Origin: a virus
Length of the DNA: 64,000 nt
Reading direction: 5' to 3' (one strand)
IMG/VR virus record: IMGVR_UViG_3300031772_000001
Location: 62,001 to 126,000 of that record
Every line of letters begins with the position of its first letter. Position 1 is the first letter of the stretch. The notes beneath the pieces were generated by a model. The model saw only the letters and a program-made list of their open reading frames with translations, made no database searches and was not told where the DNA came from. This document shows, in pieces, positions 1 through 7,757 of the stretch. The translations under genes were made by a program, and so were the position numbers.

Positions 1-211
1 CACATGGCTTCTTTTCTGAATGTGATTTACAATTCAGACCACGAGCAAGCAAACGGGCAGATGTTGTTTTTCCTGTTCCAAAATCTCCAGACATAACAAG
101 ACATCTTGGCGCATTGATAGGATTCCGTATGATGGACCTAAGAATCTCCACAGGAGCATCTTGCCCGTAAAGCTCATCAAATATTCTGGACCTATACTGC
201 TGTGTGAACAT
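1..211 (-). CDS. dnaX: DnaX-like clamp loader ATPase, N-terminal 70 residues only
   Basis: Start codon at 211; the reading frame runs off the left edge. The visible part reads like the N-terminus of DNA polymerase III gamma/tau: a YRSRIFDELYGQ segment near residue 6 (family consensus YRPxxFxExxGQ), a P-loop GDFGTGKTT at about residues 42-50, and an ARLLARGLNC segment that in the family precedes the zinc module. Family role: AAA+ ATPase that loads the sliding clamp. It abuts the stop of the upstream gene at 212. A clamp-like gene lies at 6359-7534 and a possible Walker-less loader subunit at 19407-19886. The C-terminal collar and tau regions cannot be seen. Confidence 0.85.
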   Translation of the reverse strand, partial: MFTQQYRSRIFDELYGQDAPVEILRSIIRNPINAPRCLVMSGDFGTGKTTSARLLARGLNCKSHSEKKPC

Positions 212-520
212 CTACTTCCCCACCAAAATCTTATGTACCGGACAAGAGGAAATACCAAAAACCATAGCAGCGTCATGTGGCTCACTCACAATCGTAAAAT
301 TACAAGAACAAGTGTCTCCTCTCTTGACAGACCCTACAAGATCGTGACCGTCAACAGCGACTATTACAGCCCTTCCGTCCTCGTGAACAAGAAGACTCAG
401 CTTCACCTCATCACACGCATGAGAAAACATCCTCACCGCATCTTCAGTAAGACCAATCTTTTTTCCAATGTCCCAAAGTATCTCATCAGATCCATGCACA
501 TACACGTCAACGTAATGCAT
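212..520 (-). CDS. hypothetical protein, 102 aa
   Basis: Compact soluble protein with no signal or membrane segment and no motif I recognise. It has four cysteines, two in a CSC cluster near residue 71. It is tightly packed between the clamp loader gene (0 nt gap) and the next upstream gene (3 nt gap), so it is probably co-translated with replication genes. Confidence 0.7.
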   Translation of the reverse strand: MHYVDVYVHGSDEILWDIGKKIGLTEDAVRMFSHACDEVKLSLLVHEDGRAVIVAVDGHDLVGSVKRGDTCSCNFTIVSEPHDAAMVFGISSCPVHKILVGK

Positions 521-523
521 AAG

Positions 524-856
524 TCACCTCGAAGATTTCGGCAAATCTAAGTTGTATCTTTCTAAAAATTTCTTCTTCCATACCAAGGCAAGTTCTGATC
601 CCGACTTCATCTCCCCTATCGCCTTCTGCAACTCATCAACACAAACAGGAACTTCCCCACCCAAAATCTTCAGCTTCTTCTGGGCTATGAAAAGAACAGT
701 ACAGAACGGCTTGTTCAAGACAACTTGCTCACCAAGATCCCCACCATAAACGGCCAAAAATGCCAGCACCCAAACACAAAACTCAGTTGAGTACATTGGC
801 GCACCAACAGTATCAAAAGCGTCACTGAGATCCATCAAAAGTGCAGAATTATCCAT
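524..856 (-). CDS. hypothetical protein, 110 aa
   Basis: Unrecognised. The N-terminal third is hydrophobic and aromatic (residues 20-50) without a clear transmembrane helix; the C-terminal half is lysine-rich and predicted helical. It sits in a run of abutting small genes, 3 nt from each neighbour, which supports it being real. Confidence 0.7.
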   Translation of the reverse strand: MDNSALLMDLSDAFDTVGAPMYSTEFCVWVLAFLAVYGGDLGEQVVLNKPFCTVLFIAQKKLKILGGEVPVCVDELQKAIGEMKSGSELALVWKKKFLERYNLDLPKSSR

Positions 857-859
857 AGA

Positions 860-1282
860 TCACCCCTTAACAAGAACATCCTTGTTCAAATGAACCACAA
901 AACACCGTATCTTTAACTTCTCAAAAACTCCGACTGCGTTCTTAACCCCACTCGCCTGAAAAGCCAGATCCAAAGCATTCTTTTCAAGAAGTAAGATAGA
1001 CCTGACCAACCTACCCATCGGCGTATTAAGTAGCTCTACCTTAACGGTGAAGTCATCCAAAATCTCCTCTATAACACACACCGCACTCGAAAGACCAAGC
1101 TCAGAATTGATATAACACACCCGACCAAGCCAGTTCTCTTCGTTTTTTATCTCATCCCTAAATAAATAGATCGCCTTCCTTAGAACATCCTTCGGTATAC
1201 CATGCGTGTCCTTTATGTGAAACTCCGCGTACACCTTCTGGTTTTTCGCAAACAACACACTTTTAAGGGTTGCCCTGTCCAT
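860..1282 (-). CDS. hypothetical protein, faintly prohead-protease-like
   Basis: 140 aa, alpha/beta composition. An N-terminal GIPKDVLRKA segment followed about 55 residues later by LLNTPMGRLVRSIL resembles the spacing and LxTPxGR signature of S78/U9-type prohead proteases. The usual catalytic His and Ser segments are not visible and the protein is shorter than that family. I treat it as unknown, with the resemblance only a lead. Confidence 0.6.
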   Translation of the reverse strand: MDRATLKSVLFAKNQKVYAEFHIKDTHGIPKDVLRKAIYLFRDEIKNEENWLGRVCYINSELGLSSAVCVIEEILDDFTVKVELLNTPMGRLVRSILLLEKNALDLAFQASGVKNAVGVFEKLKIRCFVVHLNKDVLVKG

Positions 1283-1288
1283 ACATCT

Positions 1289-1492
1289 TTATACGATTTT
1301 ACTTCCACTCTCTGTCAGTAGGTTCCCTTGAGGCATCGTGTGGACGTTAATGTGACCCCCAATAGCATCTATCACACACCGAGAAATCACACCATCCTTT
1401 TCAACCTCAATCTCAATCTTGTCTGATAGCTCCGAGTCAATAACCGAAAAATTGTTTTGGTCTTTGTCTTTCGTGTACAGTGTAACCTTCAT
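1289..1492 (-). CDS. hypothetical protein, 67 aa
   Basis: Small, mostly beta-predicted acidic protein with no recognised motif. It is the first gene after the terminator at 1511-1548, so it needs its own promoter or readthrough. The AGAGAGG just before the ATG is an adequate ribosome binding site. Confidence 0.65.
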   Translation of the reverse strand: MKVTLYTKDKDQNNFSVIDSELSDKIEIEVEKDGVISRCVIDAIGGHINVHTMPQGNLLTESGSKIV

Positions 1493-1510
1493 ACCTGCCT
1501 CTCTAAAAAA

Positions 1511-1548
1511 TGTGGCTGTGACACTAATAGTATAATGTCACAGCCACA
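1511..1548 (-). terminator. rho-independent terminator
   Basis: Perfect 13-bp inverted repeat (TGTGGCTGTGACA) with a 12-base loop; on the minus strand the stem is followed by six Ts. It lies directly after the stop of the gene at 1569-2531 and closes that transcription unit. Confidence 0.85.
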
Positions 1549-1568
1549 TCCCATCACACCACCAATCT

Positions 1569-2531
1569 CTATGCTGACAACCTACTCTTTGCCCAAGCAT
1601 AACTTCCCTTCTCACAATTCTCTCTTACTGCAAAAAGGGTTGACGTTTGACACAGAAAAGTGAAAAGGTTCACCCAATTCCACACTGAATCAAGTGAAGG
1701 TATCCCGGCACTCACAAGATTCTCTTCGTTTGACTTGATAGCCGCTCCCTTAACACGAGCATCCTTAATAACTCTACGAGGAATCATCTTTGCCTCTTCT
1801 GCCTTATCACACACCACCTCGACAGGCTCATCTACCTTCTTGGCATCAGCTTCCTCAACAAACTGCTTCATACCGGCACCATAAATATCACAATCCCTTG
1901 CACGGGCCTGAAGAACATCCGCAATGAATGTTGGTGTTGCGTTCTTTGTGTCAATCTTGTAGGTCTGGCAATGTGTAGCATTTATCAAGCCATTCTTACA
2001 GATTACACGATAAGTCATAAAGTCAGAACTGATTTTCCCGTAGTTGATGTTCGATACCCGAATACGCTGACCAACAAACATGTCCTCCCCAATCGGGTTA
2101 ATTTCCATACTCTTTGTTATGATCCTCAAGGAATCATCAACAAGAGGATCACCATAAATAGACCACACATCTTTTTCAAAAGGCTTAATCAAATCATTAT
2201 ACCGGAGGTACGGCTCCTGAATAGGCTGAATAAAGATAACCTGATTCGGGGAAGAAGGGTTCTTTCCTATACGGAATTTTGCATAATTCCGTCGAATAAA
2301 CTGCTCCTGCAAAAGCTGGTTAAACATCGGAAGCGTAAGTTCCCGCTGCAAACCTTTTGGAATATGTGACCACTTACACACATTCTTAACCGCCCTCTCT
2401 GAAAATACCCCAATACCATCAATCGCCAACGCCCCGTCAACTTTTGTAAAAGACTTGTTAGCCAAATCCACTTCCTCAACCGAGTCATCAATCCTCTCCA
2501 CAAGATCCACAAACTCTGGAGTACACGCCAT
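1569..2531 (-). CDS. DUF932-like protein
   Basis: 320 aa. The centre carries a YRVICKNGLI segment matching the (V/I)CxNG(L/M) signature of DUF932 phage/plasmid proteins, and the overall length fits. The C-terminal 80 residues diverge and end in a hydrophobic stretch. A second DUF932 gene lies at 26105-27079, so the phage carries two members in different transcription units. The biochemical function of the family is unknown. Followed by a strong terminator. Confidence 0.6.
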   Translation of the reverse strand: MACTPEFVDLVERIDDSVEEVDLANKSFTKVDGALAIDGIGVFSERAVKNVCKWSHIPKGLQRELTLPMFNQLLQEQFIRRNYAKFRIGKNPSSPNQVIFIQPIQEPYLRYNDLIKPFEKDVWSIYGDPLVDDSLRIITKSMEINPIGEDMFVGQRIRVSNINYGKISSDFMTYRVICKNGLINATHCQTYKIDTKNATPTFIADVLQARARDCDIYGAGMKQFVEEADAKKVDEPVEVVCDKAEEAKMIPRRVIKDARVKGAAIKSNEENLVSAGIPSLDSVWNWVNLFTFLCQTSTLFAVRENCEKGSYAWAKSRLSA

Positions 2532-2566
2532 ACTACACTCTCCTCACGTTAAGGTTTATCAATCCA

Positions 2567-2917
2567 TCATTCCCAAACCGAAGCCGCGTCAGCAATACCT
2601 ACACTATCATCTGACTTTTCTACTTTTTGTGTGTATCTACAAAGGGGGTAAGAGTCACAAGCTAAAAAAATCTCCTTAGTCAACTTATTTTTTCTCCTAA
2701 TCAACATCCCCTTACACTTAGGACACGGCCATGTCGTAGTGCCGGGCTTCTCATTCTTACTTGCCATCTCCAACCTATTTTTTATAGCAATATCACGATA
2801 TTTTTCATATTTCCCTTGATACACTGCTTTTCGAGCAACAAATATTGATGGGCAACACCCAAGAGCTTTCAACTCTTGTGCTTTCTTCTCGTCCTCATCA
2901 TCCATCATATCACCCAT
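2567..2917 (-). CDS. small protein with topoisomerase-type C4 zinc finger
   Basis: 116 aa. Residues about 65-95 hold CPKCKG, then CDSYPLC, matching the CPxCxG...C-x4-5-YPxCxxT finger found at the C-terminus of type IA topoisomerases. The N-terminal half is charged and helical. No catalytic domain is present. Probably a stand-alone nucleic-acid-binding accessory protein. Confidence 0.7.
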   Translation of the reverse strand: MGDMMDDEDEKKAQELKALGCCPSIFVARKAVYQGKYEKYRDIAIKNRLEMASKNEKPGTTTWPCPKCKGMLIRRKNKLTKEIFLACDSYPLCRYTQKVEKSDDSVGIADAASVWE

Positions 2918-2926
2918 ACTATCTCC

Positions 2927-3358
2927 TTACAAAACCTTCGACAAGTAAAACAACACCCTATTCTTATGTTTCAAAAAAGCCCGAAACTCTTCCCGCTGCA
3001 TATCACGGACATTCATTGACTCACGTATAATACCAATTAAATCATCATAATGCTCTGGAGGATTAAGCACCCCCACATCCACCAACTCCCCTATACCGTC
3101 AGAACTATTCAGATAATTAACTATTTTTTCTAAAACCAAAAGACTATCCTTTGACAATACAATTTTCCTGTTCTTACTATCCCTTGATTTTCTCCCTGTT
3201 ATGTACGCCCACTGAGTAAACCCACCCTTACCCTTACAAATCTTCTTGTACAAAGAAGACCGTATTACCGTCCAAAACCTTTCTCTTAGTAAAGAAGCCA
3301 TATCATCAGCCTCTTCTCTGCTTTCATCAAAATACAAGTAAGAATAATCTTCACCCAT
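2927..3358 (-). CDS. hypothetical protein, 143 aa
   Basis: Unrecognised charged helical protein. Its ATG overlaps the stop of the upstream zinc-ribbon gene (TAATG at 3356-3360), indicating translational coupling. No membrane segment. Confidence 0.7.
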   Translation of the reverse strand: MGEDYSYLYFDESREEADDMASLLRERFWTVIRSSLYKKICKGKGGFTQWAYITGRKSRDSKNRKIVLSKDSLLVLEKIVNYLNSSDGIGELVDVGVLNPPEHYDDLIGIIRESMNVRDMQREEFRAFLKHKNRVLFYLSKVL

Positions 3359-3534
3359 TACTTCTTCTTAGAGAGAATCCCAAACTCAATATCAGACATA
3401 ACCCTAAACGATATATTATGCTGACTTCCACCACTTACCGGAACTATCACCGGATTCTGAGGAAAATGACACTTCTCACACCGACCCTGAGAATTCATCT
3501 TCTCGGATTTACAAATAGGACATATTGAATTCAT
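3358..3534 (-). CDS. zinc-ribbon micro-protein, 58 aa
   Basis: ATG at 3534, one base after the upstream stop at 3536; the stop TAA overlaps the next ATG. The product begins MNSICPICKSEKM and continues with CEKC, a CxxC-x10-CxxC zinc ribbon at residues 5-22, then a short beta-type tail ending in KKK. The coupled overlaps on both sides are the main support. Likely metal-binding; partner unknown. Confidence 0.75.
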   Translation of the reverse strand: MNSICPICKSEKMNSQGRCEKCHFPQNPVIVPVSGGSQHNISFRVMSDIEFGILSKKK

Positions 3535-3535
3535 A

Positions 3536-4282
3536 TTACGCCCTTTGATATGACTGAATTTCTTGAACCAACTGGTCTACAACCATACTGTACTTTGGGA
3601 GATAACCATTCACAGCAATACCCTCGATAAGCTCACCAGGGTCTTTATACTCCTGACCCATTCTTGATATATGGCAAGTAACATCATACTTTTGAAAATT
3701 TTTCTTAGTTATTCTCGCACCTTCGTCCCCCGGAATTATCCCCTGACTGTTCGGCTTATCGTTATCCTTAAAATAAACCACCTTATTTGTGAACATCGAA
3801 ATCAATTGGGCCTGATAATCGTTCACATGATTCGTCAAACAAGCATACGAAAACGGCCACGCCATTGACAACGCCTCAGCGTCCAGTACCCCCTCAGAAA
3901 TCACCAGTATCGTTCCGTAAACAAACATCTCCCCCTTCATTGGACTCAACATTGTCCTCAAAGAACTGTAGATTGCTAACGGGGAATATGACAGCAGGAT
4001 GAAATTCTTATCCGCAAGAGAACGAAACGCATACCCAAAAACAACCTGCCCAAACGTCAACGGATACATCACAGACGGTCCAACCGACCTAATAAAATTT
4101 GATATATAGGAAGAATCCTGTCTTACATCATAAGGAGTAATAACTTTCAAGTGGCTCAAGTCAAAGACTTTAGCTACAACTGCCCACTTCGCGGGAGAAT
4201 TGAATTTAGGGAGAGAGGCTAAACTATCATAAACTTCATCAAATTGCTTAACAGTCTCGTAACCGTAACTCATCAATGACAT
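3536..4282 (-). CDS. TOPRIM-domain primase (DnaG-like, lacking zinc finger)
   Basis: 248 aa. A TOPRIM core is visible: LVISEGVLDAEAL at about residue 127 (catalytic Glu) and VVYFKDND at about 170 (DxD), then an acidic GDEGA segment. The preceding region resembles the N-terminal part of the DnaG polymerase domain. There is no CHC2 zinc finger here; a separate CHC2 protein is encoded at 41170-41613. Family role: synthesis of RNA primers at the fork. The inference is that the two proteins act together as a split primase. Confidence 0.8.
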   Translation of the reverse strand: MSLMSYGYETVKQFDEVYDSLASLPKFNSPAKWAVVAKVFDLSHLKVITPYDVRQDSSYISNFIRSVGPSVMYPLTFGQVVFGYAFRSLADKNFILLSYSPLAIYSSLRTMLSPMKGEMFVYGTILVISEGVLDAEALSMAWPFSYACLTNHVNDYQAQLISMFTNKVVYFKDNDKPNSQGIIPGDEGARITKKNFQKYDVTCHISRMGQEYKDPGELIEGIAVNGYLPKYSMVVDQLVQEIQSYQRA

Positions 4283-4530
4283 CCAACGTAAAAAATTCCA
4301 TCATCCACAGTAATAACAACAGGCTGTCTACAACTGTCCATTACATCAAGCCAATAAGGTTTCCAACCTTCAAGATCCTCGCATGTACCAAAGCCAAACT
4401 CTTTAGGGACAAAAACAACCCAATCCTCATCCCCTCCCTGATCTGCTATCTTCTGGATCTCCTCTGGTGCCTTCTCAAAGGACCAGACCGAGATATGGTC
4501 CAACGCTAACTTCACAAGTCCTCCATACAT
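4273..4530 (-). CDS. hypothetical protein, 85 aa
   Basis: Acidic, tryptophan-rich, no recognised domain. It overlaps the primase start by 10 nt and the upstream Nudix stop by 19 nt, so it is embedded in a coupled string. Possibly an adaptor or inhibitor; nothing in the sequence decides. Confidence 0.65.
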   Translation of the reverse strand: MYGGLVKLALDHISVWSFEKAPEEIQKIADQGGDEDWVVFVPKEFGFGTCEDLEGWKPYWLDVMDSCRQPVVITVDDGIFYVGCH

Positions 4531-4901
4531 GATACGATAAACGGGACAAAATCATCAAGATAATCTTCAAAAGAATCAGTCAATGAAAGATCCTCTAAGT
4601 CCTCTGGCAGCACCCATGCAAACCCCTTCGTCTCAATATTTGGTATCACCTTCATTAACTTCTCACCCGGAGCATACGGAAAAATCTTATTGTCACCAAA
4701 CTCAGCAGGAACCCCAAGGAATAATGGATTCAATGGTATCCCTGTTTCCTCGAAGAACTCTCGCTTAATGCAGTCTACAGTATTCTCATTGCCTGTCCTA
4801 TGACCTCCAAATAATCCCCACGTACCATCAATAGCTCTCTCCTGAATCATTATATGACCATTAAATATTGGAACAACAAAGCATTTCTTGATCTTCTCCA
4901 T
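4512..4901 (-). CDS. Nudix hydrolase
   Basis: 129 aa with a complete Nudix box G33-x5-E39-x7-R47-E48-x2-E51-E52-x-G54. I chose the ATG at 4901 because GAGGAAGGACAGG lies just upstream and it removes the overlap that a longer TTG start would create. The family hydrolyses nucleoside diphosphates linked to another moiety (oxidised dNTPs, NAD-type cofactors, capped RNA). Substrate is not predictable here; nearby nucleotide genes suggest pool sanitation. Confidence 0.9.
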   Translation of the reverse strand: MEKIKKCFVVPIFNGHIMIQERAIDGTWGLFGGHRTGNENTVDCIKREFFEETGIPLNPLFLGVPAEFGDNKIFPYAPGEKLMKVIPNIETKGFAWVLPEDLEDLSLTDSFEDYLDDFVPFIVSCMEDL

Positions 4902-4903
4902 TT

Positions 4904-5125
4904 TTACCTGTCCTTCCTCAACTTTTGACCGTCCGGGCAAACACAGAAATTCTTTCGACCATGTGGCTTATCTGAAGTATCTATGATTCCAGTATCCTCA
5001 CACAAAGTACAGTGACCACCAAATGAATAAAAATCTTCCCAATACCTAACAACAATATATGATGCTCCATTGGGAAACATCTCTCCCCTGCTTGTTTCTC
5101 GCCTTAATTGAGACTCGGATTCCAT
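4904..5125 (-). CDS. cysteine-rich small protein, 73 aa
   Basis: Contains CTLCEDTG and, 17 residues on, CVCPDG: a CxxC-x-CxC arrangement resembling a zinc knuckle with a DnaJ-type CxxCxxTG half-repeat. Co-directional and tightly packed with its neighbours. Function unknown. Confidence 0.65.
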   Translation of the reverse strand: MESESQLRRETSRGEMFPNGASYIVVRYWEDFYSFGGHCTLCEDTGIIDTSDKPHGRKNFCVCPDGQKLRKDR

Positions 5126-5128
5126 CTG

Positions 5129-5302
5129 TCAAACCTTCTCTGTCAAATCCTCTACCCGTACCCACTTCCTTGCCCCTCCAAACAACTCCACAACGACAAG
5201 AGCACCCTTCTCCTCTAAAGCAACAACCTTCCCAATGTATAGAATACCCATACCACACGTCCACTGAACCATCATACCCGGCTTCACAGCTTCTCTTTTC
5301 AC
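5129..5302 (-). CDS. small SH3/KOW-like protein, 57 aa
   Basis: GTG start at 5302 forms a GTGA overlap with the upstream stop, and the product ends just before the next gene. The sequence alternates beta strands (VKPGMMVQW, GKVVALEE, ALVVVELF, KWVRVEDL), the pattern of a five-stranded SH3 or KOW barrel. A longer frame across 5046-5324 is cysteine-rich noise. Role unknown, possibly RNA or ribosome contact. Confidence 0.65.
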   Translation of the reverse strand: MKREAVKPGMMVQWTCGMGILYIGKVVALEEKGALVVVELFGGARKWVRVEDLTEKV

Positions 5303-5568
5303 AATTCCCCCAAAACCTTTTCAAGATTAACGATAATATCTTCTCGCTGTTCCTTCTCCTTAGAAGTTAGATACCCACGTACTAACACCACAATCTTTGA
5401 ATATATGTTCTCCATTATCTCCAAATCAACCCCTACTATCACGCCCTTATCCTGCAACAACTTTTGAAGATATGAAATTCCTCGAAGATCCTTCGCTTCT
5501 TCAACTGTGATGATGTTCTTTTTTGTGAGCAGGTGTAATAATGCTATATGTGAAATATTGTCTGTCAT
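5299..5568 (-). CDS. hypothetical helical protein, 89 aa
   Basis: Almost entirely helix-predicted with leucine/isoleucine heptads in the second half; no cysteines or known motif. Its stop overlaps the GTG of the next gene. Function unknown. Confidence 0.65.
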   Translation of the reverse strand: MTDNISHIALLHLLTKKNIITVEEAKDLRGISYLQKLLQDKGVIVGVDLEIMENIYSKIVVLVRGYLTSKEKEQREDIIVNLEKVLGEL

Positions 5569-5591
5569 AACCTTTCCTAAAAGTTAAAATA

Positions 5592-5618
5592 AAAAGAACA
5601 GGTATGTCAACCTGCCTT
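5592..5618 (-). terminator. possible weak terminator
   Basis: On the minus strand GGCAGGT and ACCTGTT form a short stem with two G-T pairs around a TGACAT loop, followed by CTTTTTA. It lies just after the 53-aa gene at 5627-5788. The weak stem makes this uncertain. Confidence 0.4.
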
Positions 5619-5626
5619 GTTAATCC

Positions 5627-5788
5627 TTATGTTACTGCAATGGTCTTTCGACGTTCCCCCCTTTGAAAATGGCTCAACTTATTCCAAAAACTCTTCTTCC
5701 ATTTCCGAACACCATTAGAGGACAGGTAAGACTGCTTCGGGTTCTCAGGAACAAGCTCTTCAATATTCTTTGCTACTAGACCACGCAT
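5627..5788 (-). CDS. basic small protein, 53 aa
   Basis: Begins MRGLVAKNIEELVPENPKQ, with a strongly basic second half (RKWKKSFWNKL, RGERRK). GAAAGGAAGGA precedes the ATG. Many phages carry similar 40-60 aa basic proteins starting with an MRxxxAKxL(R/E)xL motif, of unknown function. It occupies an otherwise empty 240-bp gap. Confidence 0.65.
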   Translation of the reverse strand: MRGLVAKNIEELVPENPKQSYLSSNGVRKWKKSFWNKLSHFQRGERRKTIAVT

Positions 5789-5811
5789 AAACTATCCTTC
5801 CTTTCAAGTTA

Positions 5812-6336
5812 CTACTTAGAGTAAGACTGAACCTCGTCCTTGTACTTATAATATACGTGTATACCGGCAAAAGCAAAAATGTCTTCAGATTCTTTTGCCT
5901 TCTGATAACATCTCTCACAGAAGACATCCGTGATTCCTACAGTAATTATCGCTTCGGCACACTTTCGGCAAGGAGTCATCCGGCAATACAACATAGAGTC
6001 CTGCAAAGAAATCCCGTACTTTGCCGCATGAAGAATTGCATTCATCTCAGCATGAATGGTACGAACACAGTGCTCTGAAAACGTCCTTATATCAAGGTTC
6101 CCTGTCCCTTTTATATAATCTTTAGAACGTAGTTCAAACTCGTGCCCTACCTTGTCACATTCTGGAAATCCCGCTGGAGACCCAACGTACCCACAAGACA
6201 GGATATGGTTATTCTTTACAATAACACAGCCAGACCTACCTCGATCACAGGTAGCTCTCTTGGAGACAGCATCCATTATCCCAAAGAAATAATCGTCCCA
6301 CTTAGGCTTCACATAAATTCCAGTACCATCAGTCAT
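5812..6336 (-). CDS. dCMP deaminase
   Basis: 174 aa. Zinc and catalytic residues of the cytidine/deoxycytidylate deaminase fold: H95-A-E97 (HAEMNAI) and P122-C-x2-C126 (TPCRKC). A second cysteine/histidine-rich segment (residues 60-90) matches the extra metal site typical of dCMP deaminases. Known role: dCMP to dUMP, supplying dTMP synthesis. It fits with the dTMP kinase at 9913-10506; no thymidylate synthase is in the window. Confidence 0.92.
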   Translation of the reverse strand: MTDGTGIYVKPKWDDYFFGIMDAVSKRATCDRGRSGCVIVKNNHILSCGYVGSPAGFPECDKVGHEFELRSKDYIKGTGNLDIRTFSEHCVRTIHAEMNAILHAAKYGISLQDSMLYCRMTPCRKCAEAIITVGITDVFCERCYQKAKESEDIFAFAGIHVYYKYKDEVQSYSK

Positions 6337-6358
6337 ACCTCAGTCCATTCTATAACCG

Positions 6359-7534
6359 TTAGTTCTTCTTGACAATAATCACACACTCTTTATTACCAGC
6401 CGTAAATGTCACTTTATCATTGATAAAAGTAACACTAACAATAGTATCTCCCTTAAACACCTTGATAACAGTCAAAAGAGTCTTCAAAGAAACCCCAAAT
6501 ACCGCCTCTGAAGTAACACCATCAACCTTATCTGAAACTGTAAACGTAGATACATCACCTCTACGGGTCTTAAACACACACTTCAATGCTTCTTTTGTAA
6601 AAACCAAATCCACAGTACCAGAAGATTCCGGCAACCCTACCAAGGTATTTATTGCAGATACAAAATACAGAACACTAACAAAATAACTACCTGCACCCTT
6701 AACAAATGCTGCCTTATATTGATTTACAAACTGAGTGGTTGTCTTAGGAAAAACGTAACTAAACTTATCAGAATCTATAAAATACTTATCAGCATAACAA
6801 GAAATAGTCAAGTCAGAACTACCAATCACTGCCAATATTGACTGAATCAAAGAAATGTCACTTCTACGAAACACCACCGGAAAACTGTCTCTCTTTACTC
6901 TACCAACTACAGCACCATTACAAGCATAGATCCCGTCAGGCTCAACAAAGATGTAGTCAAAATCAGAAACATCCACATAGGAAAGTATAGGACTTAACGT
7001 CTGAATCGAAGACAAAAGATCGGGTGACTTGGTAACTCCAGTAGATGTCGGAGAACCACTTACAGTATGACTATTGTAAATATTTGCATCCAAATTGAAC
7101 ATAGGAATGTACAACTCCCCACCAAAGAAGTTGACATACATATTTGGACTACGGTAAATCAGGTACGTCTTCCTTTTGTGACTTCGCACCCCCCTGTAAA
7201 ATGTCTCCACGTCAACCATCTTATGATCGGGGAAATGATTGTTTCTGCAAGAAATAAGACAGGACATCAAAGTGACACCTTCACAAAGTTCAAACTTTAC
7301 TTGAGTATCACTGACAACTGAAATTCTCAAAGAACGAGAAATCACCATCCTTGCAGCAGACTTCCTATTTACAAAAGGAGCAAGGAACTTATGGAGAATA
7401 GAAGAATCAAACTCCAGGTAATCCACGCTATTAGGAAGATCCACAGCAACAACATCAACAGACTGATCCTCTGGTGAAACCACTTCATCATTGGAAATAT
7501 CCCCGACTACCTGACCTTCAAAAACATCACCCAT
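6359..7534 (-). CDS. sliding-clamp-like protein (DnaN/beta-clamp fold)
   Basis: 391 aa from the ATG at 7534, which has GGAGGG upstream. Length and a repeated strand-rich pattern suggest three clamp subdomains. Residues around 200-270 read like a DnaN second domain (FVEPDGIYACNGAVVGRVKRD). The last 45 residues (LKTLLTVIKVFKGD, VTFTAGNKECVIIVKKN) resemble the DnaN C-terminal domain, although the usual C-terminal M-P-R/L is replaced by VKKN. A clamp loader gene in the same operon supports the call. A divergent protein, so moderate certainty. Confidence 0.6.
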   Translation of the reverse strand: MGDVFEGQVVGDISNDEVVSPEDQSVDVVAVDLPNSVDYLEFDSSILHKFLAPFVNRKSAARMVISRSLRISVVSDTQVKFELCEGVTLMSCLISCRNNHFPDHKMVDVETFYRGVRSHKRKTYLIYRSPNMYVNFFGGELYIPMFNLDANIYNSHTVSGSPTSTGVTKSPDLLSSIQTLSPILSYVDVSDFDYIFVEPDGIYACNGAVVGRVKRDSFPVVFRRSDISLIQSILAVIGSSDLTISCYADKYFIDSDKFSYVFPKTTTQFVNQYKAAFVKGAGSYFVSVLYFVSAINTLVGLPESSGTVDLVFTKEALKCVFKTRRGDVSTFTVSDKVDGVTSEAVFGVSLKTLLTVIKVFKGDTIVSVTFINDKVTFTAGNKECVIIVKKN

Positions 7535-7535
7535 C

Positions 7536-7757
7536 CTACCCTCCAATATGTTTTACCATCCCTGTCATAGCAACACCTATCACCACAAGAGAAACACCAG
7601 ACACAAGCATGGTTATTAACGAAATCATCGGAACACCAATCCTTGTATGGCACCTATCACATCGCTCATTACAAATGACAAACCCGCAAACTAAAAACAG
7701 TGCAGACAACAACGCCAAAACCCCAACAATAATAAACAAAATTGGAAGTATGGTCAT
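7536..7757 (-). CDS. small two-helix membrane protein, 73 aa
   Basis: Two hydrophobic helices (about residues 4-28 and 43-66) joined by a loop with C-x2-C-x2-C, and a short GMVKHIGG tail. Likely an inner-membrane hairpin. Its start overlaps the end of the SbcD gene (ATGA). Could be lysis- or superinfection-related, but nothing proves this. Confidence 0.65.
   Translation of the reverse strand: MTILPILFIIVGVLALLSALFLVCGFVICNERCDRCHTRIGVPMISLITMLVSGVSLVVIGVAMTGMVKHIGG

Noticed and set aside
5046-5324. 92-residue Cys/Gly-rich minus-strand frame
   Set aside because: It overlaps the coupled 57-aa gene (GTGA overlap) and the next gene; composition is typical of a wrong frame.
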